DNA of 41,702 bases from CALGSZ01 sp042408955 (GTDB taxonomy: Bacteria > Chloroflexota > Chloroflexia > Thermomicrobiales > UBA6265). Below the pieces are notes generated by a model, which saw only the letters and a list, made by a program, of their open reading frames with translations, searched no databases and had not been told where the DNA came from. Of the stretch, positions 15,368-24,735 are shown piece by piece. The translations under genes and the position numbers were made by a program. The stretch's first letter is position 1; every line of letters starts with the position of its first letter. Location of the stretch: assembly GCA_042408955.1 (NCBI GenBank), contig JBHOQQ010000021.1:1-41702 (forward strand). Reading direction: 5' to 3'.

Positions 15368-17389
15368 CTACGCGTGACTCGGGAGAGTGGTGGGAGAGCG
15401 GCGGCGAGCACGAGCAGGGCGAATCGCCCAGAGCCACTCCAAACCGAGGATAATGAGTGCGGCGGTCACAAGGGTCGGCCACAAGTCGGCCAAACCGAGC
15501 CTGGTACCCGGTTCGGCCGTAGCATGGGCGGCTGCTAAAATGCCCGGGAGATCGAGGTTCGCCCGCAAGTCCGATTCCCGCGCGTGGCCGGCATTGATGA
15601 CGAACGTGCCGCCACCAATGACGTTTCCATCGACATCGACCTCGGCGATCTGATAGTCACCAGGACGCCCGGTATCTAGGAACACCACGTCCCGCAATGG
15701 CTGAGCCAGAGATCCTGCTTCTGTTCCTGGATCGTGTGCGACTGGCAGATCCACGGGCTCGCCATCCGGCGGCGTGATGCGGACGGTCGCCGCGCCGGAT
15801 CGTGGCCGGTAGCGCAGCGGCTCGCCGAGCGGAAGCGACGCCGGCAACGCGCTCGGAGCAAGCTCATCAACAATGTTCGCCATCAAGATGGGAAAGGCGA
15901 CGCGACGCGCTAGGTTGGATCGCTCATCGTTCGGATCAAAGGGGAGGACGATCATCGGCTCACCGGTTTCGGGAGCAGTCCCACGGTAAATCAGCGGACC
16001 ACTGGTGCCGCGATCACGGTCAGCACCACCGACCACCTCGGTCGCGGTGCCATCGAGTTGGTGAATCGCGGTCTCGCCGAACGTCACTCCAGTGAGATCA
16101 ACGCCCGCGAGGAGTGGATCGTGTGCGCGCAAGCGGTCGATCACCGGCGAGGTCATCGTGCCTGAAACCGGGAAGAAGCCATCGCGCGGGGGATTGATGA
16201 AGAGTACCGGACGGTGCGGGAGAGAACTAACCGGCGGCGTAAACCCTTCGTACACGATCAGGTCGGCGTTCAGATCAGCCGGATCGGCGCTGAGATGATC
16301 GGCAGTCGATTGCACCGTCAATTGCGCTCCTGGCAGGGCGGTGAGCGCCCGCCGCACGTAGCCCGCTGTGTCGGAAACCAGCAAAATGCGCAACCCGAGA
16401 CTTGCCTTCTGCGGCAGCACCAACGAAGCGGTGTTATCTGCCAGCAGCGCATCCCGTGTGCTCGCGGTCACCGTGATCCGGGACGCACCCTCCGGCACAT
16501 CTGCAGCGACGATCTCGGCATCACTTTCCGGAGCAATTGTCTCCGTCCGTGACTCAAACTCGATGCCATCCGCTAAGAAGACGATGCGAACCGTCTGTGG
16601 CTCGCCGCCGAAATTCACGATCCGGGAATAAAGCTGGTAGCGGTCGGGCGCGTCAGGAGACGCCCGAGCGGAGAGATCGGTGATTGCCAGATTCGCCGTG
16701 GTTAGGCGCCCGACGCGGACAAGCTCGATTGGGGCGCCGAGATTGGCGACAACCGAGGGGTCAGCCACCAGAGCCCCGTCGCAGATCAGCACAATTTGGT
16801 CTGCCAGATCCGGCAGGAGGAGATCGTTCGCCAGCCGCAGCGCGGCGTTCAGATCAGCCCGGCCGCCCGGTGGCGGGAGGCTCCGCAACGCGTCTCGCAA
16901 AGCGCGGATGCTCGCCGCATCGGTCGCTTCGAAGGTGAGCGGGTGAGTGCCGAGGAGCACAAGGGTCGCCACGTCGCCTTCGCGCAGATCACCGAAGCGC
17001 GTGAGCGCCAGCGCGCGTGCCTCCTCGAAGCGGCTCCGGCCCGACGGCGTGTCGGTGGCCGCCATGCTCGTCGAACCGTCGAGGAGAAGGATGACGTGCT
17101 TCGGCTCGGTGCGCGTCGCTATGCCACCCCAGGCGCGCGACGTGACCGGGCGCGCCAGCGCGAGCGCGATTGCCACGACGATCAAGAGATGAAGCAGCAA
17201 CAGCAGCGTCAGCGGAGGCCGGCGAAAGCGCGACGTCTCGGTTCGCTGCTCCAGGGCTGCCAACCAGAAGCGCAGGGTTGGCACCGGACGAACAACTGGC
17301 TCAGTATGCCGCATGTGCAAGAGGATGACGAGCGGTACACTGAGTAGTGCGATAAGACCAGCAGGAGCAAGGAGCTCAAGGCCACTCAT
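15368..17389 (-). CDS. BatA-like VWA membrane protein
   Basis: The 673-residue product starts with the aerotolerance regulator N-terminal (BatA) domain: LLAPAGLIALLSVPLVILLH followed by a basic loop and a second helix (PPLTLLLLLHLLIVVAIALAL). A VWA domain begins at about 98 with the MIDAS D104-x-S106-x-S108 in LLLDGSTSM. The middle is a beta-rich extracellular region, and a last helix (LVTAALIILGLEWLWAI) precedes a basic tail. Its ATG overlaps the stop of the DUF58 gene (ATGA at 17386-17389), so translation is coupled. Function is inferred from family only: part of a membrane VWA complex. Confidence 0.85.
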   Translation of the reverse strand: MSGLELLAPAGLIALLSVPLVILLHMRHTEPVVRPVPTLRFWLAALEQRTETSRFRRPPLTLLLLLHLLIVVAIALALARPVTSRAWGGIATRTEPKHVILLLDGSTSMAATDTPSGRSRFEEARALALTRFGDLREGDVATLVLLGTHPLTFEATDAASIRALRDALRSLPPPGGRADLNAALRLANDLLLPDLADQIVLICDGALVADPSVVANLGAPIELVRVGRLTTANLAITDLSARASPDAPDRYQLYSRIVNFGGEPQTVRIVFLADGIEFESRTETIAPESDAEIVAADVPEGASRITVTASTRDALLADNTASLVLPQKASLGLRILLVSDTAGYVRRALTALPGAQLTVQSTADHLSADPADLNADLIVYEGFTPPVSSLPHRPVLFINPPRDGFFPVSGTMTSPVIDRLRAHDPLLAGVDLTGVTFGETAIHQLDGTATEVVGGADRDRGTSGPLIYRGTAPETGEPMIVLPFDPNDERSNLARRVAFPILMANIVDELAPSALPASLPLGEPLRYRPRSGAATVRITPPDGEPVDLPVAHDPGTEAGSLAQPLRDVVFLDTGRPGDYQIAEVDVDGNVIGGGTFVINAGHARESDLRANLDLPGILAAAHATAEPGTRLGLADLWPTLVTAALIILGLEWLWAIRPARARRRSPTTLPSHA

Positions 17390-18417
17390 GCGAGGATTCC
17401 CTTGGCGTGGAGCAAGCGCAAGACGATCGTCTCGAACGGCCAATCGGTTTGCAGCCGGAGATAGTCGGCCTCCTCCTCGACGCAGACCGCCTCGACATCC
17501 GCAAGCCAGGACGTGATCGCTGCTCTGTAGCGCTCCAGGACATGCGGCGTGGGCGTCAAGCGCAACCGCTGCGTAGATTCCACATCAATCAGCTCCGCCG
17601 GTGCGAGGCCGCCACTCATGCCGGCAGGCAACATGCGCTCGGGCGCAAGCTCCGCTTCGTCGAGCACATGCACCACGATCGTCTGCCAGCCACGAGCGCG
17701 AAGCTCGCGGAGTCCGGCCTTCAGATCTGTCAGCTCGCCAGACAGCAAGTCGGAGAGCAGCACCATGATTCCGGGCCGCCGCCGCGCTCGCACGTAGCGG
17801 TCGAGCGATGTAGCAAGGTCGGTCTCGCCTAACGGCTCAAGTGCGCTCAGGTAGATCAACATCGGCATCACGTGGGACCGGCCCTGAGCTGGACCAAACA
17901 CCGGGCCAAGCTCCCGCCCGAAGGGCGCGATCACGATGCGGTCGAAATGCCACAACGAGACATAACAGAGTGACCCGGCAACACGCCGGGCGTAGGCAAA
18001 TTTCGTTGGAAGGCTCGGATCGCTGCGCCAATCCATCGAGTTGCTGGCATCGAGGAGGATGTGCACCGTCAGCTCGGTGGTAACCTCGCTTAGACGAACG
18101 AAGAGCTCGTCAAGACGGCTGTAGATATTCCAGTCGATCCTGCGGAAGTCGTCACCTTGGCTGTAGCTTTTGAAGTCTGCAAATTCTGGCGACGATCCAC
18201 GGCGCCGGGACCGGTGCTCCCCGGCCAACCCTTCGGCAATCGAGCGGCGGGAGAGTAAGACCAGGCGACGCAGGCGCGCGAGCAGTTCCTCGTCGAACAG
18301 CGTCTCCTCAACAGCCACATGACGCGAGCTAACCAGGCCGTGGGCAGCGCCATTGCCCCGGACGCGAAAGGACGGCAATGCCTGACGAATGCGGCCGGGT
18401 AGCTCAGCCCATGTCAC
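17386..18417 (-). CDS. DUF58 domain protein
   Basis: The 343-residue protein shows the DUF58 core signature: a basic GEHRSRRRGSSPEFADFKSY leading into GDDFRRIDWNIYSRLDELFV, then a VWA-like fold with MIDAS-type DASNSM. DUF58 proteins normally work with MoxR AAA+ ATPases and BatA-type VWA proteins. The start is a GTG at 18417 that overlaps the upstream stop (GTGA), and its own stop overlaps the next ATG, so it sits in a fully coupled chain. It has no membrane helix and is probably cytoplasmic, docking to its membrane partners. Confidence 0.9.
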   Translation of the reverse strand: MTWAELPGRIRQALPSFRVRGNGAAHGLVSSRHVAVEETLFDEELLARLRRLVLLSRRSIAEGLAGEHRSRRRGSSPEFADFKSYSQGDDFRRIDWNIYSRLDELFVRLSEVTTELTVHILLDASNSMDWRSDPSLPTKFAYARRVAGSLCYVSLWHFDRIVIAPFGRELGPVFGPAQGRSHVMPMLIYLSALEPLGETDLATSLDRYVRARRRPGIMVLLSDLLSGELTDLKAGLRELRARGWQTIVVHVLDEAELAPERMLPAGMSGGLAPAELIDVESTQRLRLTPTPHVLERYRAAITSWLADVEAVCVEEEADYLRLQTDWPFETIVLRLLHAKGILA

Positions 18418-20408
18418 TGATCTGACTCCGAAAAGTATGCTTCCACGATCGAACGGTAGGCAGGTGGAACGCGATTGCTGTCTGGGCCAGCGACGCCAAC
18501 CTCACCTTGCGTGGCCGTGCCGCCGCTGATCGCAACGCCCGGCCCCGAACCCGCGTTGGAGCCGCCGCTGCTGCCGCCAGTTTGCACGCTCTCACCCTCC
18601 GGAGCGCGAGACAGGGTAATTGCCTCCCGTGGATCGGTTTGCGCGTCGCGGCCTTGCCCATCCGGCACATCCTGGCTAGACACCTGTTCCTCGGAGGGAG
18701 CGCCCTCGCCGCCTGTTGTGCCGTTCTGAGGCTGTTGCCCATTCTGTTGCGCCGCCGAGCTCTGGTCGCTCCCATTGGCACCGGCATCGCTCCCCTGGCT
18801 GGCGGCCCCGCTCTCGCTCTCGGTGCCACTCGCGCCCTGATTGCCAGGATCACCGGCTTGCCCGGGTTGTCCACCTGCTTCCTGGCCGGGATCTTGGGCC
18901 TGCCCATTCGTCGCCTGCCCCTGAGTAACTTGCCGGCGGCTTGGCCCCGTGCTCCCGTCGGTAGCGCTTCCATCTTGTTGTCCAGCTTGATCAGATGAGG
19001 CATTTTGACCCGGCTCCGCATCTGCTCCCTCGCCGGCCTGGCCGGGTTCGCTGCCCTGCTGCTCACCGCTCTGGCCACCGGCTTGCTGATCGCTGCCGGC
19101 GTCGCCCAATTGCGGCTCAGAAGACGATGCGTCGCCAGAAGCACCGGAGTTGCGCCGTTGAGCCGCACGCGCTTGCTCCATCTGTTGAGCAAGCTCCTGC
19201 TGCGACACGACCTCTTTGCCGGTCTGCTCGACCGCGTCGCCAAGCTCCCGCAACCCTTCTTTCGCTGGCTCGCCACCCTGGCGCAGGCCTTCGGCAGACT
19301 GCCGCGTGGCATCCGCAAGCTGCTGGCTCCCCTCGGACATATCGGAAGCCGCGGCCTCCAAGTCCTGAGCAAGCTGCTCGCGCGATGCGGGGGAGAGCCG
19401 GTCGGCGTGCTCGGCGAGTTCTCGCAGATCGTTGGCCGCCTCGCTGTACTCGCCACGCTCAATGGCCTCGGCGGCATCGCTCGTCACCGCATGATCGCGC
19501 ATCGCTTCGGCTAGCCGTGCGAGGTCCTGGCGCGCCTCGTTGGAGCGCTGCGCTCGTTGCTCCACTTCCTGGAGCGTCGGCACATCTTGTTGGGTTGTCG
19601 CGCCGCTCGGGTCCACCGGTGGCTGGAGGAGCCGCTCAGAAGCGGGCTTAAATGGCGGCACTGCTCCAGCTTGCGTCGGCGGAACATCGCCACCGACGCC
19701 ACGCATGAAATACAGTGACGCGAGCAGTAGCGCCGTCGTGATCACCAAAACGATCTCACGCACGGGCAAGGTGATCGCGAATGCTGGGTGACGGCGGAAT
19801 GCCTCGACCACATTGGCGGCATCGGCCATTTGCAGGTAGACCAACGATGGGCGCTCGCCGGGCTTGGGCACGGCCTTCCCCAGATTATCGACCGCCGTCA
19901 CCATCCGTTCCTGCAAGCCAAAGGACCGATCGAGCATCCGCGCTACCTGCCGGCGCGTTGGCCGGACCAGCAACGCGAAGATCAATCCAGGCACCAAAAA
20001 CGCGCCGATCAACCAGGGCAACCTGCGCTCTTCGAAGGCAGGACCACCCTGAATATCCACCATCAGCCAGACGCACGCCGCAAGCAGGCCCAGCCACACC
20101 GAGCGCACCATCAGCCCAAGTGCGCGTTGCAGCCAGACGCGCCGGGCGATGCGATTCAGGTTGCGGACAACCTGATCGCCAGCGAGGCCAGCAGCCGGCG
20201 GTTTCCGGTCGAGCGCAGGGAGGTGTGGCGCCGGGATATCGGAAGCCAGCCAGTAGGGCAGAGTTATCGTCCGGTAGAGTGCGCGGTGAAGCGCCTTACC
20301 GCGTGGTGGCTGCCAATCGCGTAGCCGCTCCCACCTGACTATCCAGGAGCGTGGGGGAATCTCGATGATCGCGCGCCGCGGACTGGGAAGCGTGACTCGG
20401 GTTGCCAT
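18414..20408 (-). CDS. Membrane protein with coiled coil and Gln/Gly/Ser-rich tail (DUF4175-like)
   Basis: This 664-residue protein has three membrane helices (about 98-118, 131-149, 216-234), a long charged coiled-coil stretch (about 275-415, many Gln, Glu, Ala and Arg), and a low-complexity Gly/Gln/Ser/Asp tail (about 416-620). The very end, VPPAYRSIVEAYFSE, is a conserved-looking motif. The layout resembles DUF4175-type proteins of VWA operons. The stop overlaps the next start, and the gap from the upstream gene is six bases. ATG at 20408 has GGGAG upstream. The function is unknown; the disordered tail may act as a flexible scaffold. Confidence 0.75.
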   Translation of the reverse strand: MATRVTLPSPRRAIIEIPPRSWIVRWERLRDWQPPRGKALHRALYRTITLPYWLASDIPAPHLPALDRKPPAAGLAGDQVVRNLNRIARRVWLQRALGLMVRSVWLGLLAACVWLMVDIQGGPAFEERRLPWLIGAFLVPGLIFALLVRPTRRQVARMLDRSFGLQERMVTAVDNLGKAVPKPGERPSLVYLQMADAANVVEAFRRHPAFAITLPVREIVLVITTALLLASLYFMRGVGGDVPPTQAGAVPPFKPASERLLQPPVDPSGATTQQDVPTLQEVEQRAQRSNEARQDLARLAEAMRDHAVTSDAAEAIERGEYSEAANDLRELAEHADRLSPASREQLAQDLEAAASDMSEGSQQLADATRQSAEGLRQGGEPAKEGLRELGDAVEQTGKEVVSQQELAQQMEQARAAQRRNSGASGDASSSEPQLGDAGSDQQAGGQSGEQQGSEPGQAGEGADAEPGQNASSDQAGQQDGSATDGSTGPSRRQVTQGQATNGQAQDPGQEAGGQPGQAGDPGNQGASGTESESGAASQGSDAGANGSDQSSAAQQNGQQPQNGTTGGEGAPSEEQVSSQDVPDGQGRDAQTDPREAITLSRAPEGESVQTGGSSGGSNAGSGPGVAISGGTATQGEVGVAGPDSNRVPPAYRSIVEAYFSESDQ

Positions 20409-20414
20409 GAGGCA

Positions 20415-21956
20415 TTACTCCCACTGCACTTCGGAGGGTCCCCGCGCCCATAACCAGAGGGCAAGCCAGGCCAGCGTCAGCACTGCGAGCGCGCCGAGCA
20501 TGAGCACGAGTCGCCGTTGCCGTGTATCAAGATCGGTCAGAATGCTTTGCGCCTGAACGCGGCGCTCCTCGTCGCCGAGACGGGCGAACAAGGAGCCAGC
20601 TTCGAGTGCCGCCGCGCGCGCCTCCGGGTAGTCCCCCCAATGGTGCGCGCGCGCCAGGGCCTCTTCGAGCCTCTGCTCGGCGCGCATGCCATCCGCGATG
20701 ATCTGCTCATAGGCAGCGATCAGATCGTCCGGGCGCTGCTCCGGAGGTAGGAGCGCGTACTGATCCTTTGCTTTGGCCAAGTTGACTTGTGCCCGGTCGT
20801 AGCTATGGCGTTCCAGCGCTTGCTGCGTATCGGACATCAGCTCTTCCGCCTGAATCCCGATCGCGGACTGCGCTTGGAGCATCTCAACCTCGTCCCGGCG
20901 GCGGGGATCATCGAGCGCACGGAATAACTGCTCGGAAAGCTGCAACGCGTCTTGCGCCGCGCGATAGCTACCACGCGCGAGGAGCTGCTTCGCAGGCTCG
21001 AGATCGAACCCGGCAACGAGATTCCAGCGCCAGTCGCTCGTCACCCACCTGGTCACTCGCTCGCGCCACATCTTCTCCAGCGAATTGGCATCAGTCGGGT
21101 AATACGCATTGCGCAGGGCTTCGCGCCAGTTCTCCGCGGTGCGCAGCTCGACGAGAAACCGCTGAAATTCTGGCAAGCCGTGATGCTGAATCAGGTACGC
21201 AACCACCGCGTACGCTTGTGCAGCGATCAGGTCATCGTCGTCAATCGGATGATCGCGGTTGAGATTCGACCAGGACGGAAGCTCGGAGCGCTGGTTGGCC
21301 GCCTGCACGATCGCCGCCAGCCGGGCAAGTTTCGGCGTATTCGGTCGCTCAACATATTGCGCGATACCTTCATCAAATCCTCTGGGAATGCGAAAATTGC
21401 TCGCAATTCCCGTCAGAATATGAGATATTGCGTGGCGAAGCTGATTTTCTGCTTCGAGTTCAGACGACGCGGTGAAGCGCGAGAGCGGAATCGCGATGTC
21501 GAGATTCCGGGGATCGGCATGGGCGAAGATGCCGGCAATCTCGTTCCGGCCAGTCGCCGCCACGGCGGTCTCATATCCGGAGCTGTCTACATAGACATAA
21601 ACTGCAATCTTGCGGTCCGCCGTGGTGCGGAATAGCAGGCTCAGCTCTTCGTAGGCTGTCTCCGCGAACGGACCGAAGGCATCGCGGAATGCACTAGCCG
21701 TCGTCTGCTCGTTGCGTTGCACGAAAAACCGGAAATGCTCGGTTTCCGCGGTGTCCCAATCGGTGGTCAGCCCACCCGGTGGTTCAGCGGCGCGCGCCAG
21801 TCGTGCTGGCGTGATTACCGCGGCGAGCGCTGCAAGGATCGCCAGGAGGATGCAAGTGCGACACGGCCAAGGTAAGGCCCATGGTAATGGAGCGGCAGTT
21901 TGCGTACCGTTCTGCGAAGGGGTGGTGGCCGTGGTGGCAAAAACGGCTCGTCTCAT
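20415..21956 (-). CDS. Peptidase-MA-like membrane protein with altered zinc motif
   Basis: First gene of the VWA operon, 513 residues. It has an N-terminal signal or anchor (CILLAILAALAAVI), a peptidase-MA-like domain (about 65-320), helical repeats rich in Gln and Glu (320-470), and a C-terminal membrane helix (LVLMLGALAVLTLAWLALWL). The gluzincin motif HExxH is H175-A-I-S-H179: the catalytic Glu is Ala, encoded by GCA where GAA would restore it. The third-ligand segment GFDEGIAQYVE (E196) is intact. It may therefore bind zinc without cleaving, or be a sensor or scaffold. ATG at 21956 with AGGA about eight bases upstream. It is divergent from the PLP enzyme gene. Confidence 0.8.
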   Translation of the reverse strand: MRRAVFATTATTPSQNGTQTAAPLPWALPWPCRTCILLAILAALAAVITPARLARAAEPPGGLTTDWDTAETEHFRFFVQRNEQTTASAFRDAFGPFAETAYEELSLLFRTTADRKIAVYVYVDSSGYETAVAATGRNEIAGIFAHADPRNLDIAIPLSRFTASSELEAENQLRHAISHILTGIASNFRIPRGFDEGIAQYVERPNTPKLARLAAIVQAANQRSELPSWSNLNRDHPIDDDDLIAAQAYAVVAYLIQHHGLPEFQRFLVELRTAENWREALRNAYYPTDANSLEKMWRERVTRWVTSDWRWNLVAGFDLEPAKQLLARGSYRAAQDALQLSEQLFRALDDPRRRDEVEMLQAQSAIGIQAEELMSDTQQALERHSYDRAQVNLAKAKDQYALLPPEQRPDDLIAAYEQIIADGMRAEQRLEEALARAHHWGDYPEARAAALEAGSLFARLGDEERRVQAQSILTDLDTRQRRLVLMLGALAVLTLAWLALWLWARGPSEVQWE

Positions 21957-22376
21957 CGGTTGGTCCTACGCGGGGTCGCTTGCGCTGTGACGGGGTAGGG
22001 TTCGATACGGTGTGGCCACTCCAGTGGCGACCCAAGCCACGAGGTCCGATCCTCATTGTGGAGAAGCGATCGCGCCTGGTGATGAGCGCGCGAGGACGCG
22101 TTCTCCATTTGCTAATTGACAATATAGTCTACCGCATGCATGCCGACTCATGTCGACCTCGGCATCCGCAATGTGTTGCCAAGCAGACGCTGCCAAGCCG
22201 GCGCTCGTACAGCCGGGACGCCATGCGCGTCCCACGGCGCGTGCGCTAGCCTACAGCCGGAGCCGTGGGCGCAGTCGCTGCCCATGCATCATGCACCCAA
22301 TTGCTCTGCGGCGCGTCCACCATTTGGAGGACAGTGCGAAGCGATCATAGCTCTCACGAAGGAGTGCGACGATTTC
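21957..22376. other. Divergent intergenic region
   Basis: About 420 bases between the VWA operon and a plus-strand PLP enzyme. A locally AT-rich stretch (about 22108-22132, with TTGACAATATAG) could host a promoter for either side, but no fully convincing -10/-35 pair was found. No SAM riboswitch core is visible although the downstream gene is in sulfur metabolism. Confidence 0.4.
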
Positions 22377-23561
22377 ATGACTGACCACTTATCTCCCGCC
22401 TCGCTCGTCATCCATGCTGACGAGGCTAGTGAAGCAAGTGCAAGTGTCGCGCCACCGCTTTATCAGACGTCCACCTTCCGGGCAGAGACGGCTGAAGAGT
22501 TTGCAGCCATGGCGACCGAAGCGCGCCATCCGCGGTATTACACGCGCTACGGCAATCCAACGTTGGCCCGCGCCGAAGCAGTGGTTGCCGCGCTGGAAGG
22601 TGCGGAAGCGGCGCTGGTCACTGCCTCAGGCATGGGAGCGATCTCCACCGCGGTTCTGACGCTGGTCGGCCAAGGTGACCATGTCATTGCCCAGCGCAAT
22701 CACTACATGGGAACGTCCAAGCTCCTCGCTGAGTTCCTCCCCAGATTTGGCATTACGTCCACCCTGGTGGACCAGACTGATCCCGCGGCGTTCGCCGCCG
22801 CGCTCACGCCGCGGACCACGCTGATCCTGGTCGAAACTCCAGCCAACCCAACGCTGCAATTGACCGACCTCCGGGCCGTGGCCGAGATCGCGCGCGGCCA
22901 GGGCATCCTGACCCTGGCCGACAATACGTTTGCTTCACCTATCAACCAGCGACCACTCGACCACGGCATTGATCTCGTCATGCATAGCGGCACGAAGTAT
23001 CTTGGCGGTCATCACGATTTGATTGCGGGGGTCATCGCCGGGCCGCGCCCGCTCATCGACCGCATCTGGGACACCTCGCTCGTTCTCGGCGCAACGCTCG
23101 GCCCATTCGACGCCTGGCTGCTCTTGCGCGGGTTGCGCACGTTGCCCCTCCGCGTGCACCAGCACAATGCGACCGCGCAGGCAGTTGCCGAGTTCCTCGC
23201 ACGCCATCCCGCGATCGAGTCAGTGCACTATCCCGGATTGCCATCGCACCCACAGCATGCTCTTGCCTGCCGCCAGATGAGCGGCTTCGGCGGGACCCTC
23301 AGCTTCGCCGTGCGCGGCGGCTACGCAACCACGCAGCGCTTCATGCAGCGCCTGCGCCTGATCAAGCAAGCGGTCAGCCTCGGCGGTTTCGAGACCCTTG
23401 CCGTTCACGCTGCCGCGATGTGGGCTGGGACATTAGGCGAAGAGGGAGCACGGCAGGCAGGAGTGCAGCCGAATCTCGTCCGCCTTTCGACTGGACTCGA
23501 AGACGCCAACGACATCATCGCGGACTTGGACCACGCGCTTGCTGGGATTGAGACCGGGTAG
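22377..23561 (+). CDS. Cys/Met metabolism PLP-dependent enzyme (cystathionine gamma-lyase/synthase family)
   Basis: This 394-residue protein is a fold type I PLP enzyme of the cystathionine gamma-synthase/lyase, methionine gamma-lyase group. The PLP Lys is K207 in HSGTKYLGGH; the pyridine Asp is D182 in LADNTFASP; YTRYGNPT (55-62) and TASGMGA (82-88) hold the phosphate. The usual AYGGT around the stacking Tyr is HYMGTS, and the C-terminal ESLxxHP motif reads ETLAVHAAAMW, so it is a divergent member. The exact reaction (lyase, synthase or sulfhydrylase) cannot be decided. ATG at 22377 with AAGGAG 12 bases upstream. It stands alone and ends 13 bases before the convergent dpaL. Confidence 0.85.
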   Translation: MTDHLSPASLVIHADEASEASASVAPPLYQTSTFRAETAEEFAAMATEARHPRYYTRYGNPTLARAEAVVAALEGAEAALVTASGMGAISTAVLTLVGQGDHVIAQRNHYMGTSKLLAEFLPRFGITSTLVDQTDPAAFAAALTPRTTLILVETPANPTLQLTDLRAVAEIARGQGILTLADNTFASPINQRPLDHGIDLVMHSGTKYLGGHHDLIAGVIAGPRPLIDRIWDTSLVLGATLGPFDAWLLLRGLRTLPLRVHQHNATAQAVAEFLARHPAIESVHYPGLPSHPQHALACRQMSGFGGTLSFAVRGGYATTQRFMQRLRLIKQAVSLGGFETLAVHAAAMWAGTLGEEGARQAGVQPNLVRLSTGLEDANDIIADLDHALAGIETG

Positions 23562-23574
23562 ACCTCGCGCATCC

Positions 23575-24735
23575 CTACGACTGCTGGCCGACGATCTGCC
23601 GGTAGGCATCTGGATCGGTGGCTCCTTCCGTGATGAGGACGAGGGCGCGACGGCCGCGCAGATCGCCGCCGAATGCCTCCGCCCAGGCCAGCAGCCCGGC
23701 GACGCCGGCTGCTCCGCACTCCCCAGCGACGATGCCTTCGTCCGCTAGCAGCCGCATCGCCACCCGCGCCCACTCGTCGTCGATGGCGATGAAGGCATCA
23801 ATTCCCCGCGACACCACTGGCCAGGCGATCGCCGAAGGCACGCCACAATTCAACCCGGACATAATCGAGTCGTGCGGACCGGGCACCTGAACGATCTGAC
23901 CGGCTTCCATCGAGGCAAGCATGCAGGCCGCACGCGCCGGCTCGACGCCGAGAATCTCCGCTGCGAGGGGAGCGCCAGGCCGTCGGAAATGCCGAGTGAT
24001 CGCCGCCGCTAGCGCCCCTACGCCGATCTGCACTGCGACAAGATCAGGTCCGGGCTCACCGTGGGCGGCAAGCGCATCCTCAACTTCCCAGAGGATGGTC
24101 GAGTAGCCCTCGATCACCCACCGGGGAACCGTCTCATACCCCGGCCACGCAGTATCAGAGATGACGAGGCAGCGCGGTCCCTGCACTTCGGCCGAACGCG
24201 CGACGGCATCATCGTAGGTACCCTCGACCACCGTCACTACCGCGCCTTCGCTGGCGATCGCCTGCCGGCGAGCCTCGCTCATGTCCGCCGGCACGAAAAT
24301 CTGTGCGTCCAAACCAAGGCAGCGAGCCATGCGCGCCACCGCGCGTCCGTGATTGCCATCGGTCGCGCAGGCAAGTGTGAGGGGAGCCAGCGCCGCCACC
24401 TGCCGGGCAAGATCGTCGAGACAGTCCCACGAGGTGAATCCCTGTCCCGCCCGGCGTGCGAGCTCCTGATCAAGCGCGCGGTAGACAGCCCACGATGCGC
24501 CAAGAATTTTGAATGCGGGCAACCCGAGCCGGAACGACTCATCCTTGACCCAGAGCCGTGCGAGACCCAAGCGACTGGCGAGATCCGGCGCGTCGCGAAG
24601 CGGTGTGGGCGCGTAGCCCGGCAATCGCTGGTGAAACGCTTGTGGCTCACGCGTTACCGGCCAGCTGTGCAGTTCTCGCTCCGCCAGCGGCGAACGAAAG
24701 AACCGTTGCGTGCGATTGGGCTCAACGACGATCAT
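23575..24735 (-). CDS. dpaL: Diaminopropionate ammonia-lyase
   Basis: This 386-residue fold type II PLP enzyme matches diaminopropionate ammonia-lyases, which convert 2,3-diaminopropionate to pyruvate and ammonia. The PLP Lys is K76 in GLPAFKILGASWA, close to the GLNAFKxLG pattern of the family. CATDGNHGRAVARMA, GYETVPRWVIEGYSTI and SGLNCGVPS are further family segments. The ATG overlaps the stop of the upstream M20 gene (ATGA at 24732-24735), so both are translated together. In E. coli the dpaL homologue ygeX also sits beside an M20 gene (ygeY). A threonine dehydratase is the main alternative, but the PAFK and GYE motifs favour DpaL. Confidence 0.82.
   Translation of the reverse strand: MIVVEPNRTQRFFRSPLAERELHSWPVTREPQAFHQRLPGYAPTPLRDAPDLASRLGLARLWVKDESFRLGLPAFKILGASWAVYRALDQELARRAGQGFTSWDCLDDLARQVAALAPLTLACATDGNHGRAVARMARCLGLDAQIFVPADMSEARRQAIASEGAVVTVVEGTYDDAVARSAEVQGPRCLVISDTAWPGYETVPRWVIEGYSTILWEVEDALAAHGEPGPDLVAVQIGVGALAAAITRHFRRPGAPLAAEILGVEPARAACMLASMEAGQIVQVPGPHDSIMSGLNCGVPSAIAWPVVSRGIDAFIAIDDEWARVAMRLLADEGIVAGECGAAGVAGLLAWAEAFGGDLRGRRALVLITEGATDPDAYRQIVGQQS

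Noticed and set aside
17867..17882. A second parS-like site (ATCACGTGGGACC) in the DUF58 gene
   Set aside because: It is not a palindrome beyond CACGTG and fails at several consensus positions; it is coding sequence.
18404..19477. 357-residue minus-strand frame overlapping the DUF4175-like gene
   Set aside because: It is an out-of-frame shadow of the low-complexity Gln/Gly/Ser region: high Arg/Ala composition, no domain, and the real frame has proper start, couplings and membrane helices.
22200..22376. Possible SAM riboswitch upstream of the PLP enzyme at 22377
   Set aside because: No conserved SAM-I, SAM-II or SAM-IV core was found by eye; only ordinary GC-rich stems.
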